64,000 nucleotides of DNA from Tribonema minus (lineage: Eukaryota; Sar; Xanthophyceae; Tribonematales; Tribonemataceae). A program made the translations under genes and the position numbers. Shown here piece by piece: positions 21,401-33,590 of this stretch (position 1 is the stretch's first letter; the number at the start of each line of letters is the position of its first letter). The stretch covers positions 248,001-312,000 of the forward strand of contig JAFCMP010000052.1 of the NCBI GenBank assembly GCA_017506865.1. Reading direction: 5' to 3'. Below the pieces are notes generated by a model that was given only the letters and a program-made list of their open reading frames with translations, made no database searches and was not told the DNA's origin.

Positions 21401-24400
21401 GGCTGCGGGGGTGCAACGGCTGAGCGTTGTAGTGGAGCGCCAAGACGCGCTGGCGTGTACGCTGCGCGCCATGAAGGCGGCAGGGCACCTGGGCGGGCCT
21501 CATGACACGCACGGTACGTACCGCTTGTTCTGCATTCAAATGATCTTCAACATGCAAGAAGAGGGAAATATGCTCATCGACCTTTTTTTTTACAGGGCTG
21601 TTGCAAGTAAATGAATTTCAGTTCTATGGAATTCATCAATGAACTATTTCAGTTGTTCAATTTCATTAGAATTTCAAAATTTTTATCTTTTGAGACGTGA
21701 CATATGTCATTTTCTTAATTTGATTTTTGGTTCATGTACTCGGGAGCAAGTGCAGCAGGGGAGTGGTAGACTACCCGTGATTGTTTTGTGGCAAGAGGTG
21801 ATGCGCTACTCTAGCGCATTGGTGAGCATGTCTCGCGCCAGCGTGGCAGCATATTTGATTACTGCAGGTGGTTAGGCTCCTTGTGCCGGTAAGACAAAAT
21901 GGCATGCGCGACCACATGAAGTAGCGCGCATGATGCTATGCTGCGCGATGCCCCGCGACCTGTCAGCGTCTGTGATGGCGTGTTGAACTGCGGCCATACG
22001 GTGTGTGTGTGTGTCTGTATACCCTCCCAAACCTCATTTTTACCTATGTCACAAACATTGCAGGACCCAAGGCAACCTACGTCATGATGTTTGTCCATGC
22101 TCTGCGTTTCTGACACTCTTCTTCCTGCGTTCTGCCCATCTTCCGCAGGCAACAACGGCGCCGCAGTCCTCCTTTGCCCGTACTTTGCGAGTAGCTATGG
22201 CAGCAAGCGCGTGCAGGGGGTTACCGTTGAGGAGGGGGAGGGGCTAGGCCCCAGAAAAGAGCTCTTTGCTCTGCTGGCGGAGCAGATGGCCTCCAAGTGG
22301 CGGCCTGTCACACTTGATCCTCCAGGTGGGCGGTGGTTCAGTCAGCAGAGAATTGTCCTTCACGTATTGCAGAGTTATGCACATCATACTTGATGGGATG
22401 TATTGCCATTCAGTCACCCCGTGATTGTTGCTGGCTTTTCTGGGTCACGATGCATGCTTTTTCCTGCAGACTGCTTGTAGGCATGCAGCGGTACTGTAAG
22501 CATGACGTCAGACGGCCATCGCCTGACACGAGGCTGACATCAGTGCTTTGACATCAATGTCACACTGTCACAGGGTGATCGTGTGTGTCAAAATACCTCT
22601 GCATGTCCAGTGATGTCATCATTGTGCAAATGTCATGACCTGAGCTGACCCCCAAAAACTAAATTATGGCGCCTGGGGTGGCACGTGCACTGTTATTGTG
22701 ATGCAGGAGACTCTGTGGTTGCAACAGCCAAGCAGGGAACTGCTGAGGTGGAGCTACAGCTGCACAACACCTCCGCCAACGCAGCGGTGCAAGTGCAGGA
22801 GGGCTGGCGCCTTCGCACCAGCTCGCAAGACTTTGTCATTACCATGGTACGTCAGCGACCGATACGGCACTAGGATGTCATGCAGCACACGCTTCTTCAC
22901 ATTCCATGTGTTACTCTCGTTGCACCGCGCTGCAATTGTCTGCACTATCAAAATCGAGCAATGATGAATGTATCTTGCACGCCAGTTTGCCAAGCCCCCC
23001 AAAACGTTTTTCATTTGCCAGTGCGTAAAAGAAAACAACAGTGAAATACGACCAGCGCAGCTGCTGTTGGCTGCGGTGTGCCTATCTGCCTTCTGTACAC
23101 CACTTTGTGTGAAACTTTCCAGTGCAGGCATTGGTCATCAATCGCTCATGGTGTACCCACTGCCTACCAATAACTTCGCCCTCATATACAGCAAACTAAC
23201 CTCCAGCACCATTTGTTCACGCTGACCCGCATGACCTCTTCTCACCATGCACTGCCTCACTCCCCGCCGCTCCACCCCCACCAGGTTCTGCAAGACAAGC
23301 GCGCATCATCATCACCAACGCCGCGCGCCACCCCCCCCCCCAGCGGCCACCCCCTCGGCACCCTGAGAGTGCGCGTGGACGCCCTCTGCCGCGCCGCCCT
23401 CGCGCGCGAGCCCTGCACGCTCATGCGCCCCAGCGACTGCGCGCTGCTGCAACGCCCCAACGCCGCGGCGCTGTGGCTCAATGGCGGCCTCGACCGGGAA
23501 GACGCGGACCAGTTGCGGTTACTGGGGGCCCTCATGGCGCTGGCGCCGCACAACCAGTGCGCGCTGCGGCACGAGGGGCCGCCGCTCGCGCCGCTGCTGT
23601 TCCGGCTCGTCATGGCGCGGGAGGGGGAGGGGGGGGGGGCAGTGCCCCCCGGCGGGCTGCAGTTGAGCGACCTGGAGCAGGTCGATGCGGATCTGGCATT
23701 GGCTATGAGGTGAGCTGGTGATGTCTGGTTACACCACAATCAGACGTGTAACCTCCTTTGCCTTGAAAAGGCCGGCTGGTTTCGATACACTGAGCATGGA
23801 AGGGTCAATTCGGCGAGGATGGGCTGTTGCTGGGCAGGTACGCGCTGGCGACGGTGTTGTGATGCCTCACTGCACATATTGCTCGACTGCGATGCAATAG
23901 GCCTACGATGCCACTCACCCGCATTTTCCAATGCTGCATATGATGCAGGCGCGTGGCAAGCATGGACGCCAAAGCCTTCCAGGCACTGCTCAACGCCGAC
24001 GGAGAGTCACCCACCACCTCCAAGGGCAAGTACATGGCAACAGCTGTCAGGGAGGCCCTAGGACTGCGCCTACAGCTGGCCACTGGTGATGCTGCCAATG
24101 CGCCTACTGCCAAAGAGCAGGCTCAGCTCGACAGCGCCGAGTACTGGTCGGACTGGCAGCTGCGCGCGATACGGGAGGGGTTCTACAGGCACATGCCGGC
24201 GTCTGCCTTGACCTGTGAGTGCTGGTGGTGCAATGTGACGTATTTTATGCCTGCGCCGGTTTTGCAATGATAGCCGTGCTAGGAAAATGGCCAATCACCA
24301 AAGCTATTGAGTATATCAATGGGCACGGACCGCGCTTTGACGCACAAGAGATCGTATACCAGCATCAGTTTTTTGCAAGCAAATGGCAACTAATCACACA

Positions 24401-27400
24401 AAGATGCAATAATGTCACAGGGTCATTGCTTGGTTGTAGCTTTGCTTGGCATCAACCGCATAATTTTAATGACGAGACTTGATCAAATGTGCTGTATGCG
24501 TGTGATGCAAAATGCTATGCTGCACTTCTGACACGCACTGCACTTTTGAGTGAATTTCATGAATCATGGCAATACCTGCAAATGACCAATGCACTGCGCT
24601 TTGCGCTCTGACAGTGATGTGTATGACGCTAATAGTCCGGTGTACCTTTTGATCTGGCCCCTTTGTCATCCTGTGACGGCAGCGCCCATGGTACTACAGC
24701 CTGTGGAGCTTGCCGACATGGTGTGCGGGCCCCCTGGGGATGGCTCCGCCTCGGACTTCAACTTCAGAGAGACCTTCCACATCACAGAAGACTCCGACTT
24801 TCAGGATGTGCACGAGCTGCGCGATGCCTTCTGGGAGGTGGTGGACACAATGATGGTGCAGGTGGGCCATCATTCATTGCGTGCACTGTAGTTGCTTGTG
24901 CAGTAGAAGTGAAAAATTGCTACTGCGAGACAGCGACAGCGACAGCTTTGGGCACTGGCATGTCCAGTGCAGGTCGGCGAAGTGGCGCATGCTCCACTGT
25001 GCGTCATGCAGTGATGGTGACACATACACATGGGATGAGATGTATGGTGTTGCAGAAATGTTTTGTTCCCGCAACTCACGTTGACACTGTATCAGTCGGC
25101 CAAGGCAGGGCATGCACGTAGCGGCATGACACCTTGGCAATGCAAGGCCGATGTGCGCTGGTGTCAGGCATTGTGGGCCTTTACTGCAACAAATCGTACA
25201 CACTGGTTACTTATTTGAAACCAACCGTCAAAGCGGAGTTACCTGACACTTCAACCTTTGCTGCGCGCAGGAGAAATGGGGTCTGCTGCTCTTCATCACC
25301 GGCGTGCGCCGCCTCCCCCCTCCCAAGACGGAGCTCATGGCCATAGAGCTGCAGTACATGCCGCCAGAGGCACGCGCGGGCTCCAACCGCAGCGCAAGCG
25401 CCAGCGACGCTGCCCAAAGCCTTCTGGGCAGGGTGCCATGCGCGCACACGTGTGACAACGTGCTTGAAGTTCCTGATTACTGGACGGCCTTGGTGACTGA
25501 GGCCGGCTTTGACCCCAAGCGGGGGCTGCCGGCGTCGGCCAAGCTCATGGGAGACCTGAGGCAAAAGGTGCGCGTGGTTGTAGTATGTGTATTGGGTATG
25601 GGCTTGAGCGGCATGCATCCTGTTTGTGTGCAGGCGTGTATCAGCGCTTGGACATATGCATTAGCGCATGAGATGCGGGCTACTAGCCCAGTAGCCAGCA
25701 CTAGCCCAGTCAGCTCATTGCTTTATGACGGAGCTGTAGTATACGTTGCTGCACGTGGAGCAACTAGGTGATATTGCTGTCATATTGCCATGTCTCCACG
25801 GTGCCAGCTTTTGCCGTGTCTCCATGGTGCAGCTGTTGCATGCTACTGCAGCACTGGTGCATGGACATCTCAGGTGGGTTTACAAATCTGCTGTGACTCA
25901 AAGGTGCTGTTTGTATCATGGGCTCATGTAAGCGCACTATTGCACACCCCATCAATGTGGCTGCACATGCATCTAAGAGCCTGCGAGTTGCCTGTTGGGA
26001 GATCAGCGGTTAGGTCTTGAGTGCCACCCATGAGCCATGAAATGTGCCCCCCCTCTTCATATCCGCTGCAATTTGCAGGTCCAGATCTCAGCATGCAAGC
26101 ACAACTCACACTATACAAGGACAACAAAAAATTAGATGCATCCGCCTTCAATAAAACATGAGCGTGCCATTGCATCAGCCACTGCTACACACCATGTGTC
26201 AGCGCTAACTGCACTCACGCTTGTGTGCATGTTGCTCTACGCTACGTCTTGCAGCTGCGCAAGCATTTGCGAGACAAGCTGCTGCTGGCGATCGCCAACG
26301 CTCAAGGATACGGTCTAGATGGCATTTCCTCATCAATGGGCGATGACAATTCTACATCTGCTGTTCATGAAGGCAAGTCCAAGATGACTTGCCCACACAT
26401 GTGCCGTCTACTGAGATCCTTTGTCAAGATTGTGCAGCATGCGCACATGAATCAATTCCCCCCCTTTTTCTTCACACACAAACTCAAGGAGTCGTGTTGA
26501 ACAACAGTGTACATGCTTAAGTGTTGGAACCATGCTCTTATCCATGCCATCGGAGATCCGATTCAATGATACTTGGCATGCCAGACCTGTGACCCCAATT
26601 TTATGCAGATGTTTGCCGGATCCCTTTATCATGAAGTATGCATTAAGAAAAGGCAATCCGCTACCCAACCCTTAGCACGGGCAATGATGGCACTTACGGG
26701 CTTTGCCTCATCCGCACCATCTTGTAATACTGTGCTTGCGTGTGCTGGCAGGTCTTCGGTTGTATGACTCCGCCAGCTTGTCGGATGGCCTGTCAATACC
26801 GGACCTTGGCGATCGCGACCAGTATGTGCAATCGCCTCTCAGGTAACTAATGATTCCCGGCGCTGTTGTCATGGCACCTGGTGCTAGGCTCACTGCGCAG
26901 TGCCTGGTGAAACACTTCAAGAAGTGCATGTGGTCAACTGTGAGGCAGAACACTTTGAGACTTTGACATGGAGTGCAACTTATGCCATTGATGCGTACTT
27001 CTGCGCACGCGACGCTCACTCAGCCTGAAGGGCACCTGAGCACCTCGCGCTTCTTGGCTCGAGGCAGACTGAGTAAGCTGAGTGTTGCGTCAATCCCCAT
27101 CTCACAGTGCAAATGTCGCACATATTTTTAATCTACCACATCTGTATGACCTCAATGAGGTTGGCTTGGCTCCTCAGGCACCAGGCACTGTGCCGAGCGT
27201 CAAATCATCTTGAGCTCAGTCGGTGTATCCTCCTTTTGTAGAAGTGGTAGTGTGGGTTTGCAGGTACGAAGTAGGGCTGCTACCTGCTGCATTGAAGTAT
27301 CATGATTCGTCAACACAAGCCAGATGAGACTGCTGCATAAATTCACGCGTCCGCGGTCAGGTACGTGGTAGCACACAGCTTGTTGGAAAGCCATGCTGCA

Positions 27401-29830
27401 ATGTGTTGCCTTAGCCACGCTGCTGCCATACAAACAGCGTTTTGAAGCTTGTGAACTCACATGACGGTGACCATCAAGGAGTTCTGTCACCAAATACCAG
27501 TAAAGCTGGTACTAAAAAGCTGTGCATGGGTGAGGTCGTTGCACAACAACCCGGGATAACCAGCAGCGTGCGGATGCACCTTTGCATAGTCTCACCACGT
27601 TCTGCCAACATTTGAGGCGAAATGGCTATTAGTCTCAACGATCATTATGCCATGCTAAGACTGATGCTAATGGAAAACAAAACGGTTCCTTCATCTCGTC
27701 GGAGCACTACTCATCAATAAACTTACAATGTAGTGCTCATGGCGATGTTTTTGATTTGTCCCTTGCAAGTGGCACTGACTGTTGTCCATGTGTGTTGTGC
27801 TTCTGTTTTGTGGTTCAGTGCTGGAGCTACCACGCACACACCGTCTTCATCGGGCAAGGTGAGCGAGCTGGAACATGACAAGTTCAACGGTCAGACGTTC
27901 AAGCCAGTCAAGCAAGTTCCCACTGATAGGGAGGCATAAATCATGTGCTAAAGTGCCCAATGCCACCCTCCAATTATTATCGACGTCTTCTAAAATTGTG
28001 CGCAGCGGCATGCATCTTCAGGATGCAATAAGATGACAGCTCACTCACACATGCAGTTCGTCACATGTCCCCAGCCTGCTGAGAGCATGCGATGACATGC
28101 TGAAAAAATATGCCCCTCACATTGAGCAGCTGATGCGTCGCAGTGATGGCACCTTGTAGTGAAGCACAACCAATGACACTGGTGCTCTGACTGATGCTGC
28201 TGCCTTCCCAAACAGACATCCCCAGTGCCTACGCCACGTGCCTCTGGAAGCCAGCAGCCGCTGGGGTCTGCTGACAAGTTGAGGCAGGCAGCTGAGGCAG
28301 CAGCGCAGCAGACAAGTGGGCCGCAAGTCACTCAACGCTCAAGTGTGGGCTCCAAGGATGTTGGCCCAGAAGAGGCGCCGGCAAAACGGACCAGCAAAGG
28401 CAAGCCTTCGATTCAAGTCAATTCAATCTAAACACTTGATGACAGCATTTATACAACTACATTACACGAAGCATATTGTCGTATGTATTGCTGCACACCG
28501 TCTTGGGTGCGCCCTCTTCACTTGTCATTACATGCTTCAATCTGGGTAGGTAGCATCGGCCGAAGTTGGGGACGACAGGAAGCGAGTCGCGCTTTGAAAG
28601 TTTGGTGGTACAGTCCATCGCAAAATCTTTGTTATTGATGTTGCGTCTGCAAAAGCATTAGGAGACGTGCCTCTAGCTATGTTTACGATATCCTCATGAC
28701 CCATGTCAACCATGCCTCGCACACAGCTCTCAATCGGAGTTAGACCAAGAGCCTCGGGAAAGCAAGCATTGCATTGCATGCCAGCATTGCCTGACTGGCA
28801 TCAGGGGCACCATGGCACACTGCCCCCAACACCTCCTTGTTGACTTAACACAATCCTCTTGATCCGTGTGGCCTGAGAAAGTGGCGCACTGTCCCTCACC
28901 ATCAAGTTTATGCGTTTGCCCATTGCAGGCCCGCAGAAGCGACAGAGCACACAGTTCGCCGATCGCACGCAAGTGAGCCAGCATGAGCAGGAGGAGGCTG
29001 TGGAAACCCTGAGCTGTCAGTTTGAGAGCGACTCAGATGATCTGGACGCCTTCTTTGGCCTTGGCTCAGGTGAGCTCAGAAAAAAAAGGCTTGATTGCTG
29101 TGCGTGCTGAGTGTGATATATATATAGCTGCGCGTGCCAAGCACATCCATCGTTCAGTAATGATGGTCGGAAGCGAGGAGTCAAGTGGCAGCATGAAGCG
29201 TGAGAGTATGTACTTCAAGTATGAAGCGTGAGAGTATGTACTGTAGATGTAGTATGAAGCGTGATAGTGTATAGTGCAATACTCACACACACGCTAGGCC
29301 AGCGTTCTTTTGCCAATAGAGACATACTTTGGCAGTAGGTACTTTGAAGTATTGGCGATGAAGGTGTGCTGAGTCTCGAACATGACACCACGTTTCTGCG
29401 AGTATGCCTGCACTGGCAATCATGGAGATGTGACAGTGACAGCATAGTCGGTGGCGCATTGCAATACATTCAACTTCACACGAACCGCGTCATGAGCGCC
29501 CACAAAAGCAATCATGGCAGCCTCCACATTGCGAAACGAATGAAATGACATATGTCAATGACTGCTCTGTTGCGCATGCCATCATATGCAGGCGCACCAG
29601 ACGCGTTCGCTGATGATGACAATGAGGCACAAGAAGCGGGCCACGAAGAGCAGGCGCAGGATGCACACGTGTATGCAACCCTGGATGACGAAGAACCCGA
29701 CACCTCTGACAGAGAGGATGGGGACTTGTTCGCTGAGAATCCGGCGCACGGGCAGCATGCCGATGGGCAGACAGACGATGATGGGTACGGTTTGAGCGAC
29801 GACTTTGAGACAGACGAGCTGGAGAGTTGA
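9403..29830 (+). CDS. Giant protein kinase-HECT ubiquitin ligase fusion
   Basis: Thirty exons join in frame to 2,108 residues: 9403..9582, 9810..9884, 10105..10271, 10741..10897, 11409..12391, 12664..13057, 14070..14205, 14813..14844, 15554..15712, 16219..16335, 17115..17245, 18010..18100, 18335..18511, 18792..18992, 19561..19894, 20129..20508, 20813..20935, 21321..21513, 22149..22325, 22707..22846, 23285..23709, 23949..24214, 24683..24861, 25271..25567, 26255..26372, 26752..26842, 27819..27858, 28216..28399, 28929..29069, 29592..29830. Residues 1-652 are unrecognised: helical early part, a long Ala/Gln/Pro/Gly-rich linker in exon 5, and an acidic end. A CMGC kinase occupies 653-about 985, an acidic linker and helical region run to about 1340, HECT is at about 1340-1862, and an acidic Ser/Gln-rich tail follows. 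The kinase and first HECT-side exons have in-frame stops just upstream and no own ATG, and junction phases match, which favours one gene. Two or three separate genes remain possible. It presumably phosphorylates and ubiquitylates targets; substrates are unknown. Confidence 0.7.
13713..13760 (+). repeat. Degenerate telomere-like tract in an intron
   Basis: ATTAGGGTTAGGGTTGGGG is followed by degenerate pieces (TTCAGGGTTAGGATGAGGGTT). The tract lies in the 1-kb intron between the acidic linker exon and the first kinase exon of the large gene. TTAGGG is the telomere repeat of stramenopiles and many other eukaryotes. Interstitial tracts like this can mark old break repair or fusion. Confidence 0.75.
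16101..16565 (+). repeat. Imperfect tandem duplications within kinase introns
   Basis: GACACGTGTTCTCAACTC begins at 16103 and recurs as a variant at 16163 (60-bp period) just before the exon at 16219. In the next intron a segment of about 98 bp starting TTCAAAGAAAAA at 16387 is repeated from about 16485, each copy containing TTGTTGTTCTCATC and a GGCAGGCATG-like end. These are local duplications with no coding role visible. Confidence 0.6.
17903..17955 (+). repeat. 26-bp tandem duplication
   Basis: CTTCACCACCTGTGCTGACA followed by TGATGT occurs twice head to tail in the kinase intron before the exon at 18010. The two copies are essentially identical, so the duplication is recent. Confidence 0.8.
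21321..26372 (+). other. HECT ubiquitin-ligase domain
   Basis: Eight exons of the large gene show the HECT order. VEEGEGLGPRKELFALL is at about 1371-1386. The N-lobe follows, with LWLNGG, LGALMALA and LQLSDLEQVD. AIREGFYRHMP comes next, then the E2-binding and hinge part with VLQPVELADMVCG and FWEVVDTM. LLLFITGVRRLPPPK leads to the catalytic HTC motif, and KLLLAIANAQGYGLD closes the C-lobe. The active cysteine is C1800, codon 25451-25453, in VPCAHTCDNVLEVPDY. The residue after it is Asp where most HECTs have Phe. A Gly/Ser-rich insert of about 20 residues precedes the active site. HECT enzymes take ubiquitin from an E2 onto this cysteine before passing it to substrate. Confidence 0.88.
29190..29275 (+). 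repeat. Short tandem repeat in last intron
   Basis: ATGAAGCGTGAGAGTATGTA and close variants occur three times in a row in the last intron of the kinase-HECT gene. A minisatellite-like slippage product is the simplest reading. Confidence 0.75.
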
Positions 29831-30349
29831 AGCGTGATTGCATGTTGTGTCACAATGACCGCTTTACGAGTCAGCTTAAGTCCACGGGACTCAGTTTTGA
29901 GATTATATACTGCGATGAGAATTTGATGTTTATACATACACCGCCACCTCCACTGTTGTGCGTGTCGTGCTCTCTATCATGTGTGTTTGTTATCGCATGG
30001 TGCATATGCTTGAAGAAGCAACAAAGAAGCAGAGTGTGATCAGTCACAGGATATGCACATTTCTGACCATGTTTGCTTGCAGACAAAGGTTGGCCGTGAA
30101 CTTCTTGAATGCATGATTGACAATTGAGACCTTCAGGATTTAGAGCATTGTATTTGATGCATTTGGCATGACCGAATCTGGAAATCAGCGCATGTTGCAT
30201 GACCACCATGTAGCTGACTACAGAGCTCAAGAATGTGTTGTACGTGCCTTACGTAGGACACTTTTAAATCACAACTGCCTTGCAGCACCGATGCACGGTC
30301 CCAAGAGCCACTGGCACATGCAACTGCAAGCACATTCGCCAAATATATA
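29831..30349. other. Downstream region of the kinase-HECT gene
   Basis: This stretch follows the TGA of the large gene and should hold its 3' UTR. It contains no supported exon on either strand and no clear repeat. Confidence 0.4.
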
Positions 30350-31369
30350 CTGCACTTCATGCTTGTGAGGACCAGATGTTGAGGTTGTGCAACAACCTGG
30401 CTGCAAATCCTCTGTTGTTGGCGGTGATCACTGCTGCAATCAGCGGAGGCATGGAGCCTGCAGTTCTATGCAACAGCATCGGTGCATGTTGCTCAATGCT
30501 GCAAAACAGGGACAAGGACGTACTGTCTCGTGTTCTCTGAGATGGTGTGATGGGTGAGTGCATGGCAAGGGAGCTCCATGCAGATTGGGTGATGTTGTAC
30601 AAAAGCTTGTCGGCCCATGGACTTGCTTGCAGTGCCAGAATTTCGTTGAACGAGCACATGCGCAGGGTGATGCTTGATGGTGGCAGACACGGACAGGTCA
30701 AGCGGCAGGAGCACACCCGGCCAAGCATCAGGAAAGTGCATCAGAGGTCTCATTCAAGACTGCAGTGGTGCTGGCACTGACTTCACTTAAAGGTTTCAAG
30801 CCTCTGTTGGCCTCAACAGCACGCCCCTCGCTAACCAGATCTAGCAGGGGCCATGCCTGTGCCAGGCACCCAGTTTTAATTGCTAAGGATACGCAGGTCC
30901 CGCAGCAATGAGCACGATCTTGATTGGCGCAGGGATGGTCCTGGTACAGCAGTGCTCCACATCGGTGCCAGTGTGGCAGCAGCCTGCAACACACAGCCAG
31001 AGAGCAAGCCGACATCAGCACTGCTCGTCACATGGATAGCGGTACGGAAGGCACATCTGTGCGCCGCTGCACGCTCTGCCTTGTTTCAGAAACATGTGCG
31101 CATGACGGCATTATGTGTAGCTCTCAGCTGTACCGACCGACACATGCACTTTTTCAGACAGCAGATGGCACAAAGCTCACATGTGTGTCAAAGTTCCAAA
31201 CTTTAATGTCCCATCCGCCATGCACAGGAAAGCGTGAAAGAGTGACGGTTTGCACACAGGATATGGATGCCTGCCAGCATGGCATCAGCATACATCACAA
31301 GATCACTGTGCCTGTTTACAAACGTATTTCTTGAAGAGATTGTTAACATGAAGGCGGACTGACCTACGG

Positions 31370-33590
31370 GATGTGCACCGGAGGAAGGGGGCTGGTGGAT
31401 GCTGATCGAATCGCCAATGGCCATCGCGGGCGCATGGGGGGAAGGGGGGGGCAGTAAGAGCCCAACGTATGCCTCATTCCAGTGCAGGTCGCCAGTGCGA
31501 ACGTGCAAGAGCCCTGCCATTACAAACGGCGCACAGCCAGATTAGTGAGACAATGTTGTCAAGATGCGTGGCAGGTTCGTGGAACTCTGTCTCTGGGTAC
31601 TACTTTTGTCACACATTGCTGAGCGATATCAGCCTTGTGGCCTTTCTAGGCATGCCACTGGCCTCCAAATTGACGTCTTCGCTATTGACCTGGCATCATC
31701 TTCTGGCTCTACATGTACGAATGTGTGGGTCGTTGTGTAGCGGAATGTGCCCGCTTTGTACCAGGCTGTAAAGCCTGCATGCGAGCTTACCTGCAAGCTC
31801 CATTCTCCTGCTGCCATACTGCACCGCTCTATATCTTCCATGGGCATTGGCATTGCCATGCTTGCACCTTCAGGTAGCGTGCAGTACATCACTGAACGCG
31901 CATGCTACAAGTGCCTCCAACTTGCTACTGAATGACGATACACCCCTGCACAGTTCACCTGCAGGACACCATGACAGCGAGCACTTTTGCCTCTCGGCAA
32001 GCAGTGCGCGCACTTGTGTGTGGTGTACACTAAGCCTACTGTTGCACACCACACACAAGCACACACGGACAGCCGAGCAGTAGAGCACAGTAAACACCAA
32101 GACGAGCAACCGGCATACCCAGCCAGGTAGTGGGAAGCAACGCGAGACCGCTGCGGCGGCACACTCGGACCGACGAAACTGACCAGTTTAAGGCCTGCTC
32201 TGGTGTGGCCAGAGCTGTTGCGAACACCGCCATCAGTGCCAGTCAAAGCTTCGCGTTGCACGTGTTTAGCCCATCCTGACCGGTAACAGCCGCAACACGA
32301 CGTTGCCCTCCTATCTGTGACACTATCCTCTACCGCTGCAACTGCCCATGTGTCATCATGGGTACGTATAGGCAGAGCCTGTGCAGGCTATACGGCCAGA
32401 CAGCAACAATACGCTAGACGACGCCCTTCTCTCTCACACAGTAGCACCATATCGCCATGGCAGCAAAATTCTGCCTCAGTGCTCAACCACTCCCTCTCTG
32501 TGTCATCGCATGTACATACATACTGTTACAGCATGCGCGGTCAGCAGCACAGTCAGACAGCACTGTCCACCTCTGACTTACCTCATGCAGCAACTTCGCG
32601 CCAGTCGTTGAGGGATCGTCCATCACTTACCTCATGTAGCAGCCCTTCAGGAATTTGTGCATCGGTCACTGATCACTCACCTGTTCTGTGTCGCCTGCAC
32701 TGCAGCTGATGCTTTCACGAGCCGCTTGGAAACTCGTGTGAAAGGCAAACCATCATCATCGTATACTCTGAACAGCCCTCTTCCGAACTGCGCCGCCATC
32801 TGAAGCTTCTACAAAAGCGTTCACCTACTCTAAAATTGTACAAGTACATAGGACACTTATCTGGTAGTCGCCAGCCGCGTGCGTCCAAAGCAGATGACAG
32901 GGTCGATCCGAGGGCAGGTGTATGCCACTGGGGTCACCCTGGTGGAGGTGCTTGCCATTCTGGAGCTGGCTTAATGATGGCCCGTGTGGTCTGGGCCGTC
33001 AGTAATCTGTACAGACACCAAAGTGGGCAGAATTTCTGTCACAGATCAGGAACAAAAACGATGTAAATCCATGGCAGAGAGCTGCAATCAATGGTGACAT
33101 GCACCCTGTCGACCGAAAATGGTGACATGTCTCCGACTACAATCGATTGATGGCACTGTAGACTGGGCACACACACAGGGCACAGCACAGAATTGTGAGA
33201 TGACACTGCAGACGTCACCAACAGTTGCAGCAGTATGATGGTATGGACAGTGCTGGTGATTTGCCACCCATTATGCAGTCCCTTCCGTTTGCAATACGCC
33301 CTGATGCGTCGCCATCACTTACTCAGATTCTTGAATGCAGCAACTTTGTATGCGTGTCAGTGGAATACCACTAAGCTAAGCATTGAGCGATTGCTGCACT
33401 GATGTACAGGGCTTGCGGTGTAAACACAGCAAACTCTCAGAATTCGTTGTCCTGCATATGATCCACCCTGACAAGCACTGCATTGACATAGCGTGCGATA
33501 ACTTGAGGTACAGAACGCAGACGTGGGCTCATGTCACGAGTGTCTTGTTCGATGCCAATGACAGCAGCACAAGCACAGTGCACTAATGGA
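31370..33590 (+). repeat. Tandem unit A
   Basis: First copy of the 2.1-kb unit. Shared landmarks are CACCCCTGCACAG followed by GGACACCATGACAGCG (here near 31943), the CATCATGGGTACGTA block near 32355, and GGGTCACCCTGGTGGAGG near 32933. The block around 32150-32250 is nearly identical in units A-D. Confidence 0.75.
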
